Source of the DNA: JAAFJT01 sp043744275
GTDB lineage: Bacteria > Bacteroidota > Bacteroidia > Chitinophagales > Saprospiraceae
NCBI GenBank assembly: GCA_043744275.1
Contig: JAYTUY010000130.1
Coordinates: forward strand, 1-21,833
DNA length: 21,833 nt
Direction: 5' to 3'
Below, in pieces: positions 15,076-21,559 of the stretch. Both the position numbers and the translations under genes were made by a program. The notes under the pieces were generated by a model. It did not search any database, was not told the origin of the DNA, and saw only the letters and a program-made list of their open reading frames with translations. Position 1 is the first letter of the stretch. Every line of letters starts with the position of its first letter.

Positions 15076-15522
15076 TTAATTAATGGGCGCATTGCCAAAA
15101 GGCACATTTGCTGAACCACACCATATAATAACATGTGTGAATTTAGCTTCAGGTGCACCACTCATTTTTAAAAATTGCTCGCCATTTTTGTTGACCAATC
15201 CTACGATTTTCAAATCTGGATTGCCTTTGCTCGGGTCAGGTTTGTAGGTAGCAGAAGTAGAAAGATACACCGTTACAGTGCCTGTCCCTAATTCGGTCGT
15301 GAAGTCGCTGCCGAATTTGACAAAGTAAGTGCCTTTTTCATCGGTTCCGGTATTCACTGTCCCTTTAGTCGGTGTGCCGTTTTGAGCAGCCAGCGAGCCC
15401 ATTTTCAGTTTAGTGAAATTGCCTTGTGGTGTAGCCGTATCCACAGTGACCGTTTCGGTTTTTGAGCAGCTTGCCAAAGTAAATAGTGCCAGCACGATGA
15501 GTGTCAAAAAATTGTTTTTCAT
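15076..15522 (-). CDS. DM13-like domain lipoprotein (copy 2)
   Basis: A 148-residue lipoprotein starting at ATG 15522 with MKNNFLTLIVLALFTLASC, lipobox Cys at residue 19. The open frame reaches 15696, but that upstream part runs through the promoter and a terminator and is not coding. The single domain shows GSLAAQNGTPTKG, FGSDFTTELGTGTVTVYLS, GLVNKNGEQFLKM and FTHVIIWCGSANVPFGNAPI, aligning throughout with copy 1 apart from a short insert (PDPSKGNP, about residue 100). The two are a tandem duplication that included promoter and terminator. The DM13-like Cys (VIIWC) is kept in both. It should sit on a membrane, facing the periplasm or cell surface, beside a set of redox enzymes transcribed in the same direction. 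Confidence 0.8.
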   Translation of the reverse strand: MKNNFLTLIVLALFTLASCSKTETVTVDTATPQGNFTKLKMGSLAAQNGTPTKGTVNTGTDEKGTYFVKFGSDFTTELGTGTVTVYLSTSATYKPDPSKGNPDLKIVGLVNKNGEQFLKMSGAPEAKFTHVIIWCGSANVPFGNAPIN

Positions 15523-15577
15523 TACTTTAAATTTTAAAAAATTGGTTAAACAATAGGTGTTAATAAAATCAATGACA

Positions 15578-15612
15578 CAAAAGTCCATATCAGTTATCAC
15601 ACAATTATCACA
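15578..15612 (-). promoter_or_regulatory. Promoter/operator of DM13 copy 2 (TGTGATA direct repeats)
   Basis: On the minus strand: TGTGATA (15612-15606), ATTG (15605-15602), TGTGATA (15601-15595), nine bases, then GACTTTTG (15585-15578), a 7/8 match to TAnnTTTG. The spacings are identical to the copy 1 promoter. The ATG is 56 bases after the -7 element. Confidence 0.65.
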
Positions 15613-15677
15613 AACAATATTTTTAATTAAATTTAATTTGACAAATATTATTTTATTGATTTTATTGTTAATAAAAT

Positions 15678-15797
15678 AAAAAAAAGTCTGAACCATACTG
15701 AGGGGTCAGACTTTCTATAAAATTAAGTGACTGCAAAAGAGGTTTTACCCTCCTTCAATATAAACTTACTAAGACTTCGCGGCTGATATTAGATTGA
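15678..15797 (-). ncRNA. Candidate small RNA from orphan third promoter unit
   Basis: The third copy of the TGTGATA promoter (15803-15837) points the same way as the two DM13 promoters, but no lipoprotein gene follows. About 85 bases after the expected start lies a strong minus-strand terminator (15683-15714 plus an A-run at 15678-15685). The predicted transcript is about 120 nt and has no convincing reading frame. It may be a small RNA co-regulated with the DM13 genes, a promoter left after loss of a third gene copy, or an upstream promoter of copy 2 with an attenuating hairpin. Confidence 0.35.
15683..15714 (-). terminator. Terminator with repeat motif filling the loop
   Basis: AAAGTCTGA (15683-15691) pairs with TCAGACTTT (15706-15714). 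The 14-base loop (15692-15705) is almost entirely ATACTGAGGGG. On the minus strand it is followed by a run of Ts, so it terminates transcription coming from the orphan promoter. Confidence 0.82.
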
Positions 15798-15802
15798 TAA
15801 AG

Positions 15803-15837
15803 CGAAGTTAAAAATCCTTTATCACAGAATTATCACG
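15803..15837 (-). promoter_or_regulatory. Orphan third promoter/operator copy
   Basis: On the minus strand: CGTGATA (15837-15831), ATTC (15830-15827), TGTGATA (15826-15820), nine bases, then TAACTTCG (15810-15803), a 7/8 match to TAnnTTTG. The geometry equals that of the two DM13 promoters. Confidence 0.5.
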
Positions 15838-15877
15838 AAGGCAAAACTGCTGAAAATAGAATCCCAAATATCTTTTA

Positions 15878-15919
15878 TGACACATAGTTCACCATAGGAC
15901 ACATAGAAAAACTATGTCA
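15878..15919. repeat. Short foldback repeat upstream of the BNR gene
   Basis: GACACATAG occurs at 15879-15887 and 15898-15906, and its inverse CTATGTC follows at 15912-15918, so either direct copy can pair with it. It lies within the intergenic stretch 15838-16040, in which I otherwise see only a weak -7-like TAACTTTC (15997-16004) that could serve the BNR gene. Function unknown. Confidence 0.45.
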
Positions 15920-16040
15920 TTCCTTGCATTTCGTCCAATCCACCCTTTTTTCGACAAAAGCAAAAGCAGTACACACTGAGAAATTAGTGTTTATTGTAAC
16001 TTTCCATTTTATGAAAATTCTTAATCAAATACAGTCAGCA

Positions 16041-19000
16041 ATGAAAAAACTCTTACTTCTCCTTTTGGCGATACCCCTCAGTATCGCATCAATTTTTAGT
16101 CAAAAAATAGACCTTGAGGCTTGGAAAGGCATCAAACCACGCAGCATCGGACCCGCTTCCATGAGCGGACGCGTCACTGCTATCGATGTGGATTTGAAAA
16201 ATGACATTATTTATGCAGGCTCGGCTTCGGGCGGCTTGTGGAAATCTCAATCAGGCGGCATCGCTTGGACACCCATTTTTGATAAAGAAAGCACTCAAAG
16301 TATTGGTGCTGTTGCCGTCAATCAAAACAATACGGCTGAGATTTGGGCTGGCACTGGCGAAGGCAATCCGCGCAACTCTCAAAACTTCGGCGAGGGTATT
16401 TTTAAATCCAACGACGGTGGCAAATCTTGGAAAAACATGGGTTTGAAGGCATCAAAAGCCATTCATCGCATTATTATCAATCCCAACAATTCGGATATTG
16501 TCTATGCTGGTGTCATCGGTTCGGCTTTCGGACCCAACGAAGATAGAGGCGTTTTCAAGACAATGGATGGCGGTAAAACTTGGAAAAAAGTTTTATACAT
16601 CAACAATGAAACTGGCTGTGCCGATTTGATTGTTGACCCATCCAATCCCAATAAATTGATAGCGGCTATGTGGGAATATGGTCGCAAACCCTGGACTTTC
16701 AACTCTGGAGGCAAGGGTTCGGGCATTCATGTCACGTATGATGGTGGCGAAACTTGGACAAAATTGTCGGATAAAGACGGCTTACCCAAAGGCGAATTAG
16801 GGCGTTGTGGCTTGACGATTTGTCGCAGCAAACCCAACGTTGTTTATGCCTTAGTGGAAGCAAAAGAAAATGCGATTTATCGCTCCGACGATGGCGGTGC
16901 GAAGTGGCGTAAAGTCGGTGAAAATGGTGACAGACCATTTTATTATGCCGAAATAGCTTGTGATCCAAAGAATGAAAACCGCCTTTATAATGTGTATAGC
17001 CGCATTGCTGTCAGCGAAGATGGTGGCAAAACATGGCGTGAATTGTTGGATTATAACCATGTGCATCCCGATCATCACGCTTGGTGGATTCACCCCGAGA
17101 CCCCTCAGTATATGATAGATGGCAACGATGGTGGCTTGGCTTTCACGCATGATTATGGCGTTAATTGGCAATTTGCAGCCAATTTGCCTTTGGGGCAGTT
17201 TTATCATGTGAATGTGGATAATGAAATTCCTTACAATGTTTATGGCGGTTTGCAGGACAATGGTTCGTGGGTGGGTCCTTCTGCCGTTTGGCGTTCGGGC
17301 GGTATTCGCAATGCCGATTGGCAGGAATTGTACTTCGGCGATGGCTTCGATGTGATGCCTCGCAAAGGCAATAGTCGCTTCATTTATGCCATGTCGCAAG
17401 GGGGAAATGTGGCATATATTGATAGCAAAACAGGGGCTAATCAATCCATTCAGCCGCAGCACCCCGACGGTGTGGAGTTGCGTTACAATTGGAATGCGGC
17501 GATGGCACAAGACCCTTTCACGGATTGTGGTGTTTATTATGCCTCTCAATTTTTAAATTATTCATCGGATTGCGGTCAGACTTGGAAGGTGATTTCACCT
17601 GATTTGACAACCAATGATACCTTTAAAATAAATGGTGCGAAACGCACAGGCGGTTTGACGCCCGACGTGACCAATGCTGAAAACCATTGCACCATTCTCG
17701 CCATTGCACCGAGTCCTGTTGATAAAAATGTGATTTGGGTCGGTACGGACGATGGTAATGTGCAATTGACAACCGATGGTGGTAAAACATGGAACAATAT
17801 GGCATCGAAACTACCTGGCTGTCCTAAAAATGCTTGGATTCCTCAAATCGAGGTGTCAAGTAAAAATGCAGGAGAAGCCTTTGTCATTGTCAATAATTAC
17901 CGCCTAAATGACTTCAAACCCTATGCTTATCATACGACGGACTATGGTAAAACATGGGAAAGTATTGTAGCAGATGGTCAAGTGGGTAGCTATACTTTGT
18001 GCATTGTTCAAGACCCTATGGAGTCTAATTTATGGTTTTTGGGAACAGACGTCGGCTTATATTTCACCATTGATGGCGGTAAAAACTGGACAAAATGGAT
18101 GAACGACTACCCCTCAGTACCAACGATGGATTTGAAGATTCACCCTCGCGATGGCGACCTCGTGATAGGTACTTTTGGACGCGCGTTTTGGATTTTGGAC
18201 GACATTCGCCCTTTCCGTGAATTAGCCAAAACGAAAGGTGATGTATTGAATAAAAAATTAAAAGTATTTGAACCTGCCGACGCCTATTTAGCCAATATGC
18301 GCAGTTTTCAAGGCGAGCATTTTTTAGCCGATGCCTCTTTTGAAGGTAAAAATAAAGCACCCATTGCGATGCTAACCATTTGGAACAAACCCAAAGTGGT
18401 AGATAAAACAGAGAAAAAAGAAGAAAAACCTACCGACAAAAAAGAGTTAAAACCGACTGATAAAAAAGACGCCAAACCAGCTGATGATAAAGCCAAAATC
18501 GTCATTTTTACTGAGGGGGGTGACACAGTTCGGAATTATTCAGTCAAACTCGATTCTAATATGAGCCGCATTTATTGGCCCCTCAATCGCAATGGTGGTC
18601 GCTTTCCTTCTTGGACAGAAGGCGGTGGCGAAGGATTCAGAGGTGGCGGCGGCGGTGCTGGCGGCGGCGATGACAATGATCCTCCAGGTTCAGGTGGAGC
18701 TGTGCTGCCAGGACGTTATAAATTTGTTGTTTCGTTCAATGGTGAAAAAGATTCAACGTATGTCAACGTCAAACTTGACCCGCGTTCGGATGTAACCATG
18801 AAAGATTTAGCAGATAAAGATGCTGTTATGAACGAGTTTAGAAAGCTCACTGATAAAGCCACGCAAGCATTCAATCGCTTGAAAGAAGCCGATAAAACAG
18901 TCGGGTTGGTAGATGCTCAATTGGCTCAAAATGCGCCTGATTCTATTAAAAAAGACATGACAAAAATAGGTAAGTCATTGAAAGACAGCATTTTAACGAT

Positions 19001-19280
19001 TCAAAAAATGTTTATGGCTGCGCGCGATGCGAAAGGCATTGTCCGCACATCCGATGCCTTGATGGATGATGTTTTCAAAGCCATGCAATTGCTCGGCACA
19101 AGCCCTGGCAAGCCACAAGGCAATGCCATGATAGCGATGACTCTCGCTAAAAAGCACGTTGGAGAAGTTTTAGATAAAGTCAATACATTTTTTGAAAAGG
19201 ATTGGAAAAAATACCAAGACAAAGTGGAATCGGTCAAATATTCCTTGTTTAAAAAATATGAGCCGATTAAGAATGATTAA
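16041..19280 (+). CDS. Exported BNR/VPS10-like beta-propeller protein
   Basis: A 1079-residue exported protein of a type common in Bacteroidota and annotated as glycosyl hydrolase, sortilin or WD40/YVTN/BNR-like repeat protein. ATG 16041 gives the signal peptide MKKLLLLLLAIPLSIASIFSQ; ATG at 16011 in the same frame is an alternative. The mature part starts WKGIKPRSIGPASMSGRV, a family hallmark. Asp-box repeats (S/T-x-D-x-G-x-T/S-W) recur: KSNDGGKSW, KTMDGGKTW, VTYDGGETW, RSDDGGAKW, VSEDGGKTW, LTTDGGKTW, HTTDYGKTW, FTIDGGKNW, indicating two propellers (about residues 25-750). A Lys/Asp/Pro-rich linker and a Gly-rich segment (about 800-890) follow, then a helical end. No peptidase or hydrolase site is evident. 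Four repeat copies lie inside (16074, 17101, 18110, 18510), the first in the signal peptide (IPLSIAS). Confidence 0.85.
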   Translation: MKKLLLLLLAIPLSIASIFSQKIDLEAWKGIKPRSIGPASMSGRVTAIDVDLKNDIIYAGSASGGLWKSQSGGIAWTPIFDKESTQSIGAVAVNQNNTAEIWAGTGEGNPRNSQNFGEGIFKSNDGGKSWKNMGLKASKAIHRIIINPNNSDIVYAGVIGSAFGPNEDRGVFKTMDGGKTWKKVLYINNETGCADLIVDPSNPNKLIAAMWEYGRKPWTFNSGGKGSGIHVTYDGGETWTKLSDKDGLPKGELGRCGLTICRSKPNVVYALVEAKENAIYRSDDGGAKWRKVGENGDRPFYYAEIACDPKNENRLYNVYSRIAVSEDGGKTWRELLDYNHVHPDHHAWWIHPETPQYMIDGNDGGLAFTHDYGVNWQFAANLPLGQFYHVNVDNEIPYNVYGGLQDNGSWVGPSAVWRSGGIRNADWQELYFGDGFDVMPRKGNSRFIYAMSQGGNVAYIDSKTGANQSIQPQHPDGVELRYNWNAAMAQDPFTDCGVYYASQFLNYSSDCGQTWKVISPDLTTNDTFKINGAKRTGGLTPDVTNAENHCTILAIAPSPVDKNVIWVGTDDGNVQLTTDGGKTWNNMASKLPGCPKNAWIPQIEVSSKNAGEAFVIVNNYRLNDFKPYAYHTTDYGKTWESIVADGQVGSYTLCIVQDPMESNLWFLGTDVGLYFTIDGGKNWTKWMNDYPSVPTMDLKIHPRDGDLVIGTFGRAFWILDDIRPFRELAKTKGDVLNKKLKVFEPADAYLANMRSFQGEHFLADASFEGKNKAPIAMLTIWNKPKVVDKTEKKEEKPTDKKELKPTDKKDAKPADDKAKIVIFTEGGDTVRNYSVKLDSNMSRIYWPLNRNGGRFPSWTEGGGEGFRGGGGGAGGGDDNDPPGSGGAVLPGRYKFVVSFNGEKDSTYVNVKLDPRSDVTMKDLADKDAVMNEFRKLTDKATQAFNRLKEADKTVGLVDAQLAQNAPDSIKKDMTKIGKSLKDSILTIQKMFMAARDAKGIVRTSDALMDDVFKAMQLLGTSPGKPQGNAMIAMTLAKKHVGEVLDKVNTFFEKDWKKYQDKVESVKYSLFKKYEPIKND

Positions 19281-19306
19281 AGTTAATTGTTAAAACAATT
19301 TGTAAA

Positions 19307-19337
19307 AGCAGCCGAATACCCTCAGTATTCGGCTGCT
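19307..19337. terminator. Terminator after the BNR gene, containing a variant repeat motif
   Basis: Perfect 13-bp arms (AGCAGCCGAATAC at 19307-19319, complement at 19325-19337) enclose the loop CCTCA, with seven Ts on the plus strand. The loop and right arm read CCCTCAGTATT, the repeat motif with one G missing. It lies between convergent genes. Confidence 0.88.
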
Positions 19338-19406
19338 TTTTTTAAAAGGAAAGGTTATTGATTTGAGTTGACGTAAGTTTAGTTTAAGTCATAATATATC
19401 GGTTTA

Positions 19407-21182
19407 TTATGACAAAAACTCTAATGGATTCATAAATTTTTTCAACTCTTGAACATCAATTTTATTCTTTTCATGTGTTAAATTATCAAAGCGCATTTCC
19501 CGTATCTCAAAATAATCATCTAAAGTTATTTTACTATCGAAGTTGTAATCTTCTGCTTTTTCAGCAAAGAAATCCATTAGAGAGCAAATTGTGAAAAGTA
19601 AATAGAACTTTAAGTGGGAAACTAAACTTTCGATATCACTCTTTATGGCAGCATTATGCACTATTTCATTGCGAACTCTATACAAACGCGTAAGATTCCA
19701 ATCCAAGTTTTCCATGTTTCGGTCTATCATCGTTCTTAAATTTTTAGGGTCTTTAAAAAGAGATTGAATTTTTGCTGCTCTATATGCATATAATGGATAA
19801 TCTTGAATTTTATCTATACACTTATTATATACCGTTTCATTCATTAGATATTCTAAATTCTGAGCATCATAATTATCAACATTTGATTCTTGTTCTAAAT
19901 TTTTAATGCTTATGTGGAAATCAAAAATGACTCTTTTAAATAAAAGCAAAGCGTGCATCTTTTTGTAAAAACGCTTCAATCTCAACATTGTACCATCATC
20001 ACTTTCATAGCCAGAAAATAAATATTCCATCCCTATCCAATACTCTAATAATTTATTTTGTAATTCTGTTGATTCACTACCTAACCTAAAATACCGTAAT
20101 CCCGCTGTAATTTTTTTGAGCGTATTAAAGTGAATATCATTTGCTCTTATTTTTTTTATTTTTTCGGAGATAATTTCATAAATTTTTATACTACTCTGAT
20201 AATATCCATCGATTTGATAATCAAACTGCTGTGGTTTTGCTTTTTCGGGATGATTTGAACCTATGACCAACCATGAAGGATAGACATAATTCTTTTTATC
20301 ACTTTGACCTACATGTAATATATCGAGTTCGGGGAAGAGTTTATCTTTTACGATTTTGGCAGCACTATAATAATCCAATGCTTCCACTTCAATTTTTAAG
20401 AGCGTACCGTATTGTTTTGCAAAATATTGTCTTACTGCTTTAAACTCTGACTCTGACAAATGACGTATCTCTGAGGCAGATAATATTGTAAAATTCTCAG
20501 ATTTAAATTCACTTTCTCGCAAGGGTAGTCTTATGGCTAATATTACTGTAAATTTTTCTTTCGTTCTTGTTAAAAGAGACTGCACAACATTAAAAAAATC
20601 TGCAAATGTAAAACTACTTTTGCTGGCTAATGCTCTAATAAAATTATGTAAATATTCTTTTGAATACCCTAAATGCCTCAGACCTGCCCAAAAATCGCTG
20701 GTTAAACGATTTAAACTTGAAAGTTCTAAAGGATTAGTAATAATTGGTTTTTGGTTTAATTGATTAATTTCTGACTCAATACCTAAGAATACATTATCAA
20801 GATATTTTTTATTATAGCGAATTAGTGTTCTACAAGCTAAGTATAGTTTGTCTTTAGAAAGTAAACTTTTCTGAGTATTATCCTTTGTAGATAGCAAATG
20901 GTAGAGAAAATATTTATCTGATAGGCTACGCCATTTTATAATCGAATCATCAGCAAGGCTTCTTTGGGCTTCTTCGGCAACATACTTTGCATAATGTTCA
21001 TGCTTTAATTGGTTTTTTCGCAATTGGTCAATCACTTCTGCCAGTTCCTCCAAAATGGTATAAGAATTGTGAAGTCTCATTCGATAGCTGTCAATTGTAT
21101 TACCGAATAGTAATTCCAATGACCGTTCTATAAAAAAACGTTCTGCTGTAGTTGTCTCAAAGTTTATGCTAATTTTTTGCAT
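19407..21182 (-). CDS. HEPN-domain protein (Apea-like), unknown role
   Basis: A 591-residue soluble protein, largely helical, with no signal peptide. The C-terminal third resembles Apea-like HEPN domains: LLEYWIGMEYLFSGYESDDGTMLRLKRF, then WNLTRLYRVRNEIVHNA, where R504-N-x-x-x-H509 is the R-x4-H motif of HEPN ribonucleases. The N-terminal 350 residues show no motif I know. HEPN proteins of this size often act in phage defence or toxin systems by cutting RNA; that role is inferred from the family, not shown here. It contains no repeat motif over 1.8 kb and is visibly AT-rich with low-GC codons, suggesting recent acquisition. It stands alone, convergent with the BNR gene. Start ATG at 21182. 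Confidence 0.6.
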   Translation of the reverse strand: MQKISINFETTTAERFFIERSLELLFGNTIDSYRMRLHNSYTILEELAEVIDQLRKNQLKHEHYAKYVAEEAQRSLADDSIIKWRSLSDKYFLYHLLSTKDNTQKSLLSKDKLYLACRTLIRYNKKYLDNVFLGIESEINQLNQKPIITNPLELSSLNRLTSDFWAGLRHLGYSKEYLHNFIRALASKSSFTFADFFNVVQSLLTRTKEKFTVILAIRLPLRESEFKSENFTILSASEIRHLSESEFKAVRQYFAKQYGTLLKIEVEALDYYSAAKIVKDKLFPELDILHVGQSDKKNYVYPSWLVIGSNHPEKAKPQQFDYQIDGYYQSSIKIYEIISEKIKKIRANDIHFNTLKKITAGLRYFRLGSESTELQNKLLEYWIGMEYLFSGYESDDGTMLRLKRFYKKMHALLLFKRVIFDFHISIKNLEQESNVDNYDAQNLEYLMNETVYNKCIDKIQDYPLYAYRAAKIQSLFKDPKNLRTMIDRNMENLDWNLTRLYRVRNEIVHNAAIKSDIESLVSHLKFYLLFTICSLMDFFAEKAEDYNFDSKITLDDYFEIREMRFDNLTHEKNKIDVQELKKFMNPLEFLS

Positions 21183-21559
21183 TTTTTTAGAACCTTATTT
21201 GCGAATTATAAGTTATTACTTAACTTTGTATTAAATTAAGACTTTTCAAACACACTCAATATTTGTAAAAGACATAAGGGGCTGCCACTTCAACGTGCTT
21301 TAGGGTATGGTTGATTTGATCCAGCCTCAGGAATTACAAGCCTGTTTGCTCCGCAAGCAGGCTTTTTTATTATGCAAATATAAAATAAGTTAAAACTTTT
21401 CGTTTTAAAAAATACTAACATCTTGTGGAAAACTATCGTATGTAATCACTATCTTCTGAATTATTATTTTCCTCTTCTCTTTAAATCTTACATTGTTTTA
21501 TTATCATCCTTATTCTAATGATGGACAAGTAAAACATGTTTCATCAAACGGCATACATA
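21183..21559. other. Gene-free interval with repeat relic
   Basis: I see no gene in this 377-base stretch. GGCTGCCACTTCAACGTGCTTT (21280-21301) is a degraded match to the core of the element at 4406-4636. It is followed by a plus-strand terminator-like hairpin at 21338-21364. The remainder is AT-rich with no clear structure. Confidence 0.6.
21338..21364 (+). terminator. Orphan terminator-like hairpin
   Basis: AAGCCTGTTTGC (21338-21349) pairs with GCAAGCAGGCTT (21353-21364) with one G-U pair and a three-base loop, followed by TTTT. No plus-strand gene lies just upstream, so it may belong to an unrecognised short transcript or a decayed element. Confidence 0.65.

Noticed and set aside
15523..15696. 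Upstream extension of the DM13 copy 2 frame
   Set aside because: It covers the TGTGATA promoter and part of a terminator hairpin; the lipoprotein signal starts at 15522.
16851..17549. 232-residue minus-strand open frame inside the BNR gene
   Set aside because: It is antisense to a well-supported conserved coding region; its His/Ile-rich translation has no recognisable domain and no separate promoter or spacing evidence.
21241..21370. Possible structured RNA gene before the hairpin at 21338
   Set aside because: No tRNA, tmRNA or known small RNA fold could be drawn; part of the stretch is a relic of the element at 4406-4636.
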